Positions 27,751 through 35,663 of a DNA stretch of 64,000 nucleotides are shown in pieces (the first letter of the stretch is position 1; each line of letters begins with the position of its first letter). The position numbers were made by a program, and so were the translations under genes. Below the pieces are notes generated by a model that saw only the letters and a program-made list of their open reading frames with translations, was not told where the DNA came from and did not search any database. Origin of the DNA: Aquimonas sp046318115 (lineage in GTDB: Bacteria; Pseudomonadota; Gammaproteobacteria; Xanthomonadales; Xanthomonadaceae); contig JBKCVA010000078.1 in NCBI GenBank assembly GCA_046318115.1, positions 67,103 through 131,102 on the forward strand, read 5' to 3'.

Positions 27751-29082
27751 TCAGCGGCTGCGCTCGCCGCCCTGGGCGCGACGGGGCGGGTTGGCGTGCT
27801 GGCCCTGCGGCTTCGGTGTGGCGTTGCCGCCGCCCGCGCCTTGACCGCCCGGACGACCACCGCCGCCGCGACGTCCGCCGCCGCCGCGCCGCGCCTGCGG
27901 CTTGGGGGCGCCGCTCGGGCGTGGGGCCGGACGGTTCACCTGCAAGGGCTGCGCAGGCTCGAACCCGACGATGACTTCCTGTGGGATCTCGCGGCCGATC
28001 AGCTTGTGGATGTCGCGCAGCTGGGCGACCTCCTCGTGGCAGACCAGCGAAATCGCATGACCCGTGCTGCCGTTTCGGCCGGTGCGGCCGATGCGGTGCA
28101 CGTAGTCCTCCGCCACCATGGGCAGGTCGAAGTTGATCACCGCCGGCAGCTGGTCGATATCGATGCCGCGGGCAGCGATGTCGGTGGCCACCAGGGTGCT
28201 GATGCGGCCCGACTTGAAGTCGCTCAGGGCCTTGGTGCGCGCGCCCTGGCTCTTGTTGCCATGGATGGCAGCGGCGCGCAGGCCGGCGGCTTCGAGCTGG
28301 CGGACCAGTCGATCAGCGCCGTGCTTGGTGCGGCTGAAGACCAGCGTCTGCCGGCGGCTGTCCTGGCTCAGGACATGCAGCAGCAGGTCGCGCTTCTTGG
28401 CGGTGTCGACCGGGTACACCACGTGCTCGATCATCGCCACCGTGCTGTTGCGCGGGGTGACCTGCACTTCCGACGGACTCTTGAGGAACTGCTGGGCCAG
28501 CTCGCGGATCGGGTCGGCGAAGGTGGCGGAGAACAGCAGGGTCTGGCGGGTGTGCGGCACGCGCGCCACGATGCGCTTGATCGCCGGCAGGAAGCCCATG
28601 TCGAGCATGCGGTCGGCTTCGTCCAGCACCAGCACTTCGATGTGCGAGAGGTCGATCGTCCCTTGGCCCATGTGGTCGATCAGGCGTCCGGGCGTGGCGA
28701 CCAGGATGTCAACGCCGCGGCGCAGCGCGTCGATCTGCGGGCTCATGCCGACGCCGCCGAACACAGTCGTCGAGCGGATGCGCAGCTGTTTGCCGTAGTC
28801 GCGGATGCTTTCCTGCACCTGGGCCGCGAGCTCACGGGTGGGGGTCAGGACCAAGGCGCGTGGGCGCTTGCCCTGTGCCGGCTGGCCGCCGGCCAGACGC
28901 TGCAACAGCGGCAGCGCGAACGCCGCGGTCTTGCCGGTGCCGGTCTGGGCGCCGGCGAGCACGTCGCGGCCTTCCAGCACCAGCGGGATGGCCTGCTGCT
29001 GGATTTCGGTGGGCTGCGTGTAGCCGAGATCGGACAAAGCGCGCAGCAGCGGGCTGGAGAGCCCGAGGGTTTCAAAGGACAT
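27751..29082 (-). CDS. rhlE: DEAD-box RNA helicase, RhlE type
   Basis: 443 residues; start chosen at the conserved MSFETLGLS. Q motif near FETLGLSSPLLRALSDLGYTQPTEIQ, motif I AGAQTGTGKT (about 43-52), Ia PTRELAAQV, II VLDEADRML, III FSATF, IV LVFSRTK, V VATDIAARGID, VI HRIGRTGRNG. The C-terminal tail (about 380-443) is rich in Gly, Arg and Pro (RRGGGGRRGGGG), the basic RNA-binding tail of RhlE proteins. It would unwind RNA in ribosome assembly or RNA decay. A single-gene unit with its own terminator; the 290-base upstream gap shows no other gene. Confidence 0.93.
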   Translation of the reverse strand: MSFETLGLSSPLLRALSDLGYTQPTEIQQQAIPLVLEGRDVLAGAQTGTGKTAAFALPLLQRLAGGQPAQGKRPRALVLTPTRELAAQVQESIRDYGKQLRIRSTTVFGGVGMSPQIDALRRGVDILVATPGRLIDHMGQGTIDLSHIEVLVLDEADRMLDMGFLPAIKRIVARVPHTRQTLLFSATFADPIRELAQQFLKSPSEVQVTPRNSTVAMIEHVVYPVDTAKKRDLLLHVLSQDSRRQTLVFSRTKHGADRLVRQLEAAGLRAAAIHGNKSQGARTKALSDFKSGRISTLVATDIAARGIDIDQLPAVINFDLPMVAEDYVHRIGRTGRNGSTGHAISLVCHEEVAQLRDIHKLIGREIPQEVIVGFEPAQPLQVNRPAPRPSGAPKPQARRGGGGRRGGGGRPGGQGAGGGNATPKPQGQHANPPRRAQGGERSR

Positions 29083-29374
29083 TGGAACTTCCGTGGGAGG
29101 TCCCGAGCGCTCCCTGCAACCGCGCTCAAGGGATGGATCGAACGGCGAGGATTCGCCTGCGACCGTCGGCGCGAACACCGCGCCGAGGACAGCTCCGAGA
29201 ATGGGAAAGGGCGGCGGCTTGACCCGGCGGTTTCGGTGCGGCCTGCGGCCGATGACAGAAACTTGAGGCCCTGGGGAGAGCGCACGGCATCTCGGGGCGA
29301 GGCGGAGACTACAGTACGCGCCGGCCCGGGTCACTCCAAATCGTGTGAACTCTTCTGAACGCAGGCCCCGCGGT

Positions 29375-29950
29375 TCATAGAACGCGCTTGGCGCCAAGGT
29401 AGTGGTCGCGCCAGTAGTGGCCGTCCAGCGCGTCCAGCCGGACCGTGCCGCCGCTGCTCGGCGCATGCACGAAGCGACCCTCTCCGACATAGATGCCGGC
29501 GTGGTTGACCCGGCCGCGCGTGCCGAAGAACACCAGATCGCCAGACGCAAGCTGGGTGCGGAGCACGTTGCGGCCGCGCATCGCCTGCAGCTCGCGGGTG
29601 GTTCGCGGCAGGCTGAGCGCAGCGGCCTCGCGGAACACGTAGCCGATCAGGCCGCTGCAGTCGAAGCCGCCTTCGGGCGTGTTGCCGCCGAAACGGTAGG
29701 GCGTTCCGACCAGAGAGATGGCGAGGAACAACACGTGCTGGGCGGCGTGTCCGATGACACCGGTGCGTCCATGGTCCCGTGTCTCGCTGGGGCGCGAAGG
29801 CTCCTGCGGGCGCTTGGGCGCCGAGCCGCAGGCCGCCAGTGCAAGCAGTCCCAAGCCCAGCAGCAGCCGCGGCGCGCCGTGACGCAGGCTCGGGTGGCGG
29901 CTATCCTTTCGCGTTTCGTCCAATCCGTTCACCAGCGAAGACCCCAGCAT
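29375..29950 (-). CDS. NlpC/P60 (C40) endopeptidase lipoprotein
   Basis: 191 residues from the ATG at 29950. The lipobox LALAAC (Cys41) follows a 40-residue leader; starting at the GTG near 29929 or the TTG just after would give a shorter, more typical lipoprotein signal. The catalytic domain covers about residues 70-190: Cys in FDCSGLIGYVF, His in NHAGIYVGEGRFVHAP, plus RTTREL and LVFFGTRG strands. Such enzymes cut peptidoglycan stem peptides at the cell envelope (Spr/MepS-like). Its ATG overlaps the slyD ATG on the other strand, leaving no room for separate promoters. Confidence 0.9.
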   Translation of the reverse strand: MLGSSLVNGLDETRKDSRHPSLRHGAPRLLLGLGLLALAACGSAPKRPQEPSRPSETRDHGRTGVIGHAAQHVLFLAISLVGTPYRFGGNTPEGGFDCSGLIGYVFREAAALSLPRTTRELQAMRGRNVLRTQLASGDLVFFGTRGRVNHAGIYVGEGRFVHAPSSGGTVRLDALDGHYWRDHYLGAKRVL

Positions 29951-30428
29951 GAAAGTCGAAGAAAACCGCGTCGTCCGTTTCCATTACACCGTGTCCGAAG
30001 GCGGCCGCGAAGTCGAGAGCTCGCGCAGCGCCGGCGAGCCACTGTCCGTGCTGTTCGGCAAGGGTGGCCTCATCCCCGGCGTCGAGAAGGCGCTCGAGGG
30101 GCGCGAGGCCGGAGACACGGTGCAGGCGGAGGTCAGCCCGGAGGAGGGCTACGGCCCTTACCGCCCCGAGTTGACCCAGCGCGTGCCCAAGAAGCACTTC
30201 AAGAACATGCCGCTGGCCGTGGGCCAGACGGTGGTGATGCAGACCCAGCAGGGCCCGCGTCCGATCACCATCAAGAAGGTCGGCATGAGCGTGGTCGACA
30301 TTGACCTCAACCATCCGATGGCCGGCAAGCAGCTCAGCTTCGACATCGAGATCCTCGAAGTGCGCGAAGCGTCTGCGGAGGAGATCGATCACGGTCACGT
30401 CCACGGCGAAGGCGGCGTGCAGCATTGA
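29949..30428 (+). CDS. slyD: FKBP-type peptidyl-prolyl isomerase SlyD
   Basis: 159 residues. FKBP core split by the insert-in-flap chaperone domain (about residues 65-130: PEEGYGPYRPELTQRVPKKHF and following). The entry LSVLFGKGGLIPGVEKALEG is the isomerase pocket. The C-terminal tail is short, with a few His (DHGHVHGEGGVQH), where E. coli has a long His/Cys-rich nickel tail, so metal delivery is probably reduced. A cytoplasmic folding helper and prolyl isomerase. Divergent from the NlpC/P60 gene, with overlapping start codons. Confidence 0.94.
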   Translation: MKVEENRVVRFHYTVSEGGREVESSRSAGEPLSVLFGKGGLIPGVEKALEGREAGDTVQAEVSPEEGYGPYRPELTQRVPKKHFKNMPLAVGQTVVMQTQQGPRPITIKKVGMSVVDIDLNHPMAGKQLSFDIEILEVREASAEEIDHGHVHGEGGVQH

Positions 30429-30435
30429 GGGATCT

Positions 30436-30463
30436 GCTGCCTCCGCCGCGCGGCGGAGGCAGC
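30436..30463 (+). terminator. Palindromic hairpin after slyD
   Basis: A 28-nt perfect palindrome (12-bp stem around GCGC) starts eight bases past the slyD stop. No T-run follows, so it may be a transcription end that acts in both directions or simply an mRNA-stabilising structure. Two GGGATTC-like heptamers come directly after it (30466-30480). Confidence 0.5.
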
Positions 30464-30670
30464 TCGATTCGGGATTCGGGAAGCGCCGGAGCGCCGGAGC
30501 CTGAGGCTCTCGCCGTCCTCACTTGAGAAGCGCGCCTGAAGCGTCGGCTGAGAGGCGGGCGCGGCCCGGGATTCCAAGTCGCCGCGCTCATCGTCGACGC
30601 GGCTGTCGCTGTGGCGAGGCTGCGCGAAGATCGAGGCGCTGTCTGCCCTCTCTGTTTCGAATGCCCAGAA

Positions 30671-30701
30671 AGCAGAAGGCCCGCTCTTTCGAGCGGGCCT
30701 T
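30671..30701 (-). terminator. Rho-independent terminator of tRNA-Leu
   Basis: A perfect 11-bp stem (30676-30686 with 30691-30701) and 4-nt loop lie right downstream of the tRNA on the minus strand, followed by a TTCTGCTTTC stretch. Confidence 0.85.
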
Positions 30702-30713
30702 CCGGCTTCAAAC

Positions 30714-30798
<85 letters not shown>

Positions 30799-30918
30799 AG
30801 GTGCCTTGCGATGAGCAGCTTTCGCTGCAGCACCGAAGAGCCGCGCACTTTACGGATCGGATTTCCGACTGTCAACCGCCGTGCGAGGATTTTTTAGGTC
30901 GAGGTGTACCATGCGTGC

Positions 30919-33327
30919 ATGAGCAAACGCCCAAGCAAACCCGGCCCGCGTCGCGGCACCGGCACCAAGCCTTCCAGCGGAACGAGCGCTTCCCCTTCCA
31001 AGCCGCGTGGCAAGTCGTCCAAGCCGGCGCCCTGGCTGCCCGACCTGCCCCCGGCGCCGCTGCCTCCACCGCCCTCGCGCATGGCCTCGCCGGACGACGT
31101 CCTGCCGCGCCCACGCGGCCGGCTGCCCAAGCCTGCGGTGGCCGACCCCTACGCCGAGCGCGAGGCGAGCAAGTACGAGAACCCGATCGCCAGTCGCGAG
31201 GCCATCCTCCAGCACCTCGAGGCCAAGGGTGAGCCCGTCACCGCCGAGGATCTTGCCGCCGATCTCCAGTTGACCGCCCCCGAACGCTTCGATGCCCTCG
31301 GCAATCGCCTGCGCGCGATGCTCCGCGACGGCCAACTGCTGGTGAACCGTCGCGGCGGCTACGCGCCCGCCAAAAAGCTCGATCTGATCGCTGGTGTCGT
31401 GCTGGCAAACGCGGACGGCTTCGGCTTCCTGCGTCGCGATGCGGGCGGGGATGACGTGTTCCTTCCGCCCATGCAGATGCGCCAGGTGCTGCATGGCGAC
31501 CGCGTGCTGGTCAGCATCACCGGGCTGGATCGCCGGGGCCGCCCCGAGGGCGCGATCGTCGAGGTGCTGGAGCGTCGCACCCAGCGCGTGGTGGGCCGCT
31601 TCCAGGAGAACGATGGCATCGCCAGTGTGGTGCCGGACGACCGCCGCATCCACCAGGAAATCCTGATCCCGCCGAACGCCCGCGGCGAGGCCCGCAGCGG
31701 CCAGATTGTCGTCTGCGAGATCACCCAGGCGCCGTCCTCGCATCGCCTGCCGATCGGCCGCATCCTCACCACACTTGGCGAGGCGCTGACGGCCTCGCTG
31801 GCGGTCGAAATGGCCATCCACGGCCATGACATCCCGAACGTGTGGCCGCAGCACGTGCTGGAACAGGCGGCCAGCGTGAGCCTCGAAGTTGGGGCGAACG
31901 AGATCGGTGAACGCGTCGATCTGCGCGATCTGCCGCTGGTCACGATCGATGGCGAGACCGCACGCGATTTCGACGACGCCGTGTACTGCGAGACCACCCG
32001 CAACGGCTATCGCCTGATCGTCGCGATTGCCGACGTGTCCTACTACGTGCGTCCGGGCACGCCGCTGGATGACGAGGCGCAGAAGCGCGCGACCTCGGTC
32101 TACTTCCCCGGTTACGTGGTGCCGATGCTGCCGGAGACGCTGTCCAACGGGATCTGCTCGCTGAATCCGAAAGTCGATCGCATGTGCTTCGTCTGCGATA
32201 TGCGCATCAATGCGGATGGCGAGGTCACCAAGTCGAGCTTCTACGAAGCGGTGATGCGCTCGCATGCGCGTCTGACCTACACCCAGGTGTGGGCCGCCGT
32301 TGGCGAGCAGGACGAGGGCGCGCGTGCGCAGCTGGGCGCCGTGCTGCCGCACGTCGAAAACCTCTACGCGCTCTACCACGTGCTGGCCGCGCAGCGGCAG
32401 CGCCGCGGCGCGATCGAGTTCGAGAGCACCGAGGTCGATTTCCGTCTCGGCCCGGGAGGTGAAGTGATCCAGGCTGCGCCGCAGCCGCGCAACGACGCGC
32501 ACAAGCTCATCGAGGAGTGCATGATCGCGGCCAATGTGCAGGCTGCGCTGTATCTCCTGAAGAAGAAGATCCCGGCGCCCTACCGTGTTCACGACCGGCC
32601 CCCGGAGTCGAAGTATGGCGAGCTGCTGGAGTTCCTGAAGGGCTTCGGGCTGAAGCTGCCGGAGTGGTCGAAGGTGACCCCGGGCGACTACACCGCGCTG
32701 CTGCGCAAGATCCGCAAACGCGACGACTGCGAGCTGCTGGAGACCGTGCTGCTGCGTTCGCAGGCGCTGGCGGTATATCAGCCCGAGAACATCGGCCATT
32801 TCGGCCTGGCGCTGGAGGCCTACGCCCACTTCACCAGCCCGATCCGGCGCTATCCGGACCTGCTGGTCCACCGCGCGATCAAACACGCCCTGATCGGCGG
32901 CCGAGCCACCAGCTACCTCTATGCCGCGCACGACATGGCAGCGCTGAGCCTGCAGTGCAGCGAGCGCAGCCGACGCGCCGAGGAAGCCGAGCGCGAAGTC
33001 GATGAGCGCTACCGCTGCGCCTTCATGGAGCGCCACGTCGGCGCCGAGTTCGACGGCACCATCGCCGGCGTCACCAGCTTTGGCCTGTTCGTCGAGCTGG
33101 ACGAGTCGAAAATCAGCGGTCTGGTGCATGTCACCCAGTTGCCCAACGACTACTACCACTTCGATCCGGCGCAGCGCCTGCTGCGCGGAGAGCGCCAGGG
33201 CCGCGTGCACCAGCTTGGTGACAAGGTGCGGGTACTGGTGCTGCGAGCCTCGATCGAGGACCGCAAGATCGACTTCCGCCTCGTCGAGGGCGGCAAGAAG
33301 TCGAAAAAGGTGGGAGTGAGCCGATGA
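30919..33327 (+). CDS. rnr: Ribonuclease R
   Basis: 802 residues. Processive 3'-5' exoribonuclease that degrades structured RNA and takes part in rRNA quality control. A basic N-terminal tail rich in Lys, Pro and Ser is followed by a winged-helix region (about 90-150: SREAILQHLEAKGEPVTAEDLAADL), cold-shock domains (about 160-310), the RNB catalytic domain with DGETARDFDDAVYCE (catalytic Asp cluster near 350-360) and YAHFTSPIRRYPDLLVHRAIKH, and a C-terminal S1 domain (GTIAGVTSFGLFVELDESKISGLVHV). It ends in a short Lys-rich tail. The stop overlaps the rlmB start by four bases. A GTG five codons upstream is an alternative start. Confidence 0.95.
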   Translation: MSKRPSKPGPRRGTGTKPSSGTSASPSKPRGKSSKPAPWLPDLPPAPLPPPPSRMASPDDVLPRPRGRLPKPAVADPYAEREASKYENPIASREAILQHLEAKGEPVTAEDLAADLQLTAPERFDALGNRLRAMLRDGQLLVNRRGGYAPAKKLDLIAGVVLANADGFGFLRRDAGGDDVFLPPMQMRQVLHGDRVLVSITGLDRRGRPEGAIVEVLERRTQRVVGRFQENDGIASVVPDDRRIHQEILIPPNARGEARSGQIVVCEITQAPSSHRLPIGRILTTLGEALTASLAVEMAIHGHDIPNVWPQHVLEQAASVSLEVGANEIGERVDLRDLPLVTIDGETARDFDDAVYCETTRNGYRLIVAIADVSYYVRPGTPLDDEAQKRATSVYFPGYVVPMLPETLSNGICSLNPKVDRMCFVCDMRINADGEVTKSSFYEAVMRSHARLTYTQVWAAVGEQDEGARAQLGAVLPHVENLYALYHVLAAQRQRRGAIEFESTEVDFRLGPGGEVIQAAPQPRNDAHKLIEECMIAANVQAALYLLKKKIPAPYRVHDRPPESKYGELLEFLKGFGLKLPEWSKVTPGDYTALLRKIRKRDDCELLETVLLRSQALAVYQPENIGHFGLALEAYAHFTSPIRRYPDLLVHRAIKHALIGGRATSYLYAAHDMAALSLQCSERSRRAEEAEREVDERYRCAFMERHVGAEFDGTIAGVTSFGLFVELDESKISGLVHVTQLPNDYYHFDPAQRLLRGERQGRVHQLGDKVRVLVLRASIEDRKIDFRLVEGGKKSKKVGVSR

Positions 33328-34052
33328 GCGACTGGATTGCCGGCATCAACGCCGTTGCCGCCGCGTTGGAGGCAGGGCAGGACCTTGCCGAGGTGCTCAT
33401 CGACGGCAAGGCCAAGAACCCGCGTCTGGCCGAGATCGGCAGCGCTGCCAAGGCTGCGGGCATCGCCCTGCGCTTCGTGCCCTTGGATCAGATCGAACGC
33501 CAGGCCGCTGGCGCGCGGCATCAGGGCGTGATCGCGCGCGTGCAGTCGACCCGGATCTACGACGAGCGCGACCTCGAAGGTCTGATTGAAGCCTCGGCGA
33601 AACCGCTGTTGCTGATCCTCGACGGCGTTCAGGACCCTCACAACCTGGGCGCCTGCCTGCGTTCGGCCGCGGCCGCCGGCGCTACCGCCGTGATCGTGCC
33701 GAAGGACCGCGCCGCCACGCTGACGCCAACGGCGCGCAAGGTGGCTGCCGGCGGCGCCGAGCGCGTGCCGCTGGTGCGCGTGACCAACCTCGCGCGCTGC
33801 ATGAAGGATCTGCAGGACGCCGGCATCTGGATCGTCGGCCTGGCCGGTGAGGCCGAGTCCAGTCTCTACAGCGTCGATTTGAAGGGCCCGATGGCGATCG
33901 CGATGGGCGGCGAGGGCGAGGGTCTGCGTCGCCTGACTCGCGAGCACTGCGACTACCTGGCCAAGATTCCCATGGCCTCGGGCATGGAGAGCTTGAACGT
34001 ATCGGTGGCGGCGGGCATCAGTCTGTTCGAGGCAGTGCGGCAGCGCGGTTGA
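33324..34052 (+). CDS. rlmB: 23S rRNA (guanosine-2'-O-)-methyltransferase RlmB
   Basis: 242 residues. SPOUT-class methyltransferase for 2'-O-methylation of G2251 in 23S rRNA. The N-terminal substrate-binding domain begins IAGINAVAAALEAGQDLAEVLID; the SPOUT core has LDGVQDPHNLGACLRSAAAAG (motif 1), AIAMGGEGEGLRRLT (motif 2) and IPMASGMESLNVSVAAGISLFE (motif 3, knot). Directly coupled to rnr by a four-base overlap, the common rnr-rlmB order in gammaproteobacteria. Confidence 0.96.
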   Translation: MSDWIAGINAVAAALEAGQDLAEVLIDGKAKNPRLAEIGSAAKAAGIALRFVPLDQIERQAAGARHQGVIARVQSTRIYDERDLEGLIEASAKPLLLILDGVQDPHNLGACLRSAAAAGATAVIVPKDRAATLTPTARKVAAGGAERVPLVRVTNLARCMKDLQDAGIWIVGLAGEAESSLYSVDLKGPMAIAMGGEGEGLRRLTREHCDYLAKIPMASGMESLNVSVAAGISLFEAVRQRG

Positions 34053-34146
34053 CTGCCGCGAAGAGGCACTCAACACCGGGCATGCGAGCGGTGCACTCCC
34101 GGGTCGCTGTCATCGCACTGGGGAACCCCATGCCCCAGTTATTGCC

Positions 34147-34980
34147 TCAATCGAGCCGCTCCAGCACCGCCAGCGTCGGCTTCGAGAGGTTCAGCGAGTA
34201 GAAGTGGAGCTCGGGCGCTCCGCCTTCGATCAGGCGTCGGCACAGCTTGGCCACGGCGTCGGCGCCGAACTCGCGCACTGCCGCGGCATCGTCGCCGTAG
34301 GCCTGCATGCGCTTGGCCATCCAGCGGGGGATCTCGGCGCCGCACATCTCGGAGAATCGCCGCAGCTGGCTGTAGTTCGAGATCGGCATGATGCCGGGCA
34401 CGATCGGGATGTCGATGCCCTCGCGGCGCACCGAATCGACGAAAGCGAAGTAGGCGTCGGCGTTGTAGAAGTACTGGGTAATCGCGGAGTTGGCGCCGGC
34501 GCGCACCTTGGTGCAGAAGTGCTTGAGGTCGGCGAGGGCGTCGTCGGCCTGCGGATGCACTTCCGGGTAGGCGGCCACCTCTATGTGGAAGTGCTCGCCG
34601 GTTTCGGCGCGGATGAACGCGACCAGCTCGCTGGCGTAGCGGAAGTCGCCGGGCCGGGCCATGCCCGAGGGCAGATCACCGCGCAGGGCGACGATGCGGC
34701 GGCAGCCGATCTCGCGGTAGCGCTGCAGAAGCTCGCGGATCTCTTCGCGCGTGCCGCCCATGCAGGAAAGATGCGGGGCGGCGTCGAGCCCGTGCTGCTC
34801 GTGCAGGCGGCGTACGGTGTCGGCGGTGTAGGACAGGGTCGAGCCGCCGGCGCCGAAGGTCACCGAAACGAAGCGTGGACTGTATTCCTTGAGCTTTTCT
34901 GCGCTGCGGTCGAGCTGGCTGCGCTGCTCGTCGGTCTTGGGCGGAAAGAATTCGAAGGACAGCGAGGGCAGGGCAGGCAT
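34147..34980 (-). CDS. metF: 5,10-methylenetetrahydrofolate reductase
   Basis: 277 residues, the normal bacterial MetF size. FAD-dependent TIM barrel reducing methylene-THF to methyl-THF for methionine synthesis. The N-terminal LSFEFFPPKTDEQ carries the catalytic Glu, VSVTFGAGGSTLSYT follows, then HLSCMGGTREEI, IVALRGDLP, NSAITQYFYNADAYFAFVD and IPIVPGIMPISNYSQLRRFSEMCGAEIP. The start chosen gives the usual N-terminus; the open frame further upstream has no resemblance to the family. No SAM or SAH riboswitch consensus was found in the 266-base leader. It converges with rlmB. Confidence 0.95.
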   Translation of the reverse strand: MPALPSLSFEFFPPKTDEQRSQLDRSAEKLKEYSPRFVSVTFGAGGSTLSYTADTVRRLHEQHGLDAAPHLSCMGGTREEIRELLQRYREIGCRRIVALRGDLPSGMARPGDFRYASELVAFIRAETGEHFHIEVAAYPEVHPQADDALADLKHFCTKVRAGANSAITQYFYNADAYFAFVDSVRREGIDIPIVPGIMPISNYSQLRRFSEMCGAEIPRWMAKRMQAYGDDAAAVREFGADAVAKLCRRLIEGGAPELHFYSLNLSKPTLAVLERLD

Positions 34981-35188
34981 GTATCGCTCTATCGCGATGG
35001 AAGGTGAGCGCGATGGTAGCTGCATGTGCGCGCTGCGGGAAGCATGCATGCCTGTGCCCGGGTGCGCGGCACCGTGCGCGCCGCACGGTACCCATCGAAA
35101 GCCGTCAGGCTCTGCAACCGGATGCGGCCGTCGCGCACCCCGGCGAACGCCGTCATTGCCGCCCCCGAGTGGCTGCTTGACTGGCAAA

Positions 35189-35203
35189 CGCGAATCGTTA
35201 TCA
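35189..35203. promoter_or_regulatory. Candidate Fur box upstream of hemP
   Basis: A 15-base site reading CGCGAATCGTTATCA matches ten of the 14 defined positions of the 7-1-7 Fur consensus TGATAAT-N-ATTATCA, with the right half nearly perfect. It lies 44 bases before the hemP ATG, where iron-dependent repression of the heme-uptake genes would be expected. Confidence 0.5.
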
Positions 35204-35246
35204 TCCGCAGCCACGGTGTCCTTCACCCCGCACCGGGAGAGCTGAC

Positions 35247-35465
35247 ATGACCTTGAACCCCGCTGTTTCCGATGTTGCTTGCACGCAGGCCTTCGACACC
35301 TCCGCTTCGATGTCGCCGTCCCGCGGCCCGATGCGAAGCGCTGCCCGCGAGACCATCGACAGCCACGCCCTGCTGCGCGGCGGTCGTGAGCTGGTGATCG
35401 TGCACGGTGAGCACGAGTACCGCCTGCGCCTGACCCAGAACGACAAGCTGATCCTGACCAAGTGA
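35247..35465 (+). CDS. hemP: Hemin uptake protein HemP
   Basis: 72 residues. The conserved C-terminal half IDSHALLRGGRELVIVHGEHEYRLRLTQNDKLILTK (split here by residue 37 on) is the HemP core; the N-terminal 36 residues are variable. HemP is a small protein that activates or supports expression of heme-uptake genes in beta- and gammaproteobacteria. It sits 198 bases ahead of a heme-type TonB receptor and behind a candidate Fur box, so it is likely the first gene of an iron-regulated unit. A later ATG inside the frame could also serve as start. Confidence 0.88.
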   Translation: MTLNPAVSDVACTQAFDTSASMSPSRGPMRSAARETIDSHALLRGGRELVIVHGEHEYRLRLTQNDKLILTK

Positions 35466-35663
35466 TCTGAACCGACTGAGGCCGCCCTCGCGGTGTGCCA
35501 GACGAGACGGACTCCCGCGTCCGCCGAAGCCGGGCTGCTGGACTCGATATGGAAGTATCGAACTCCAGTTGCGGCCCGCAGTGCCGCAACGCTCGACCCC
35601 AACCGCCAGCCAGCGCCCCAGGCGTGAGCCCGCTCCGACACCCGATGTTCTCTCGGAGCCCCG

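Noticed and set aside
30850..33210. A 786-residue frame antisense to rnr
   Set aside because: It would run across tRNA-adjacent sequence and the whole of a clear RNase R; no motif, repetitive His/Gln/Arg composition.
34989..35204. A 71-codon minus-strand frame upstream of metF
   Set aside because: No ribosome-binding site or family resemblance; it overlaps the likely hemP/metF promoter region.
34981..35246. Possible SAM or SAH riboswitch in the metF leader
   Set aside because: I looked for the conserved SAH-riboswitch core and SAM-riboswitch helices on the minus strand and found neither.
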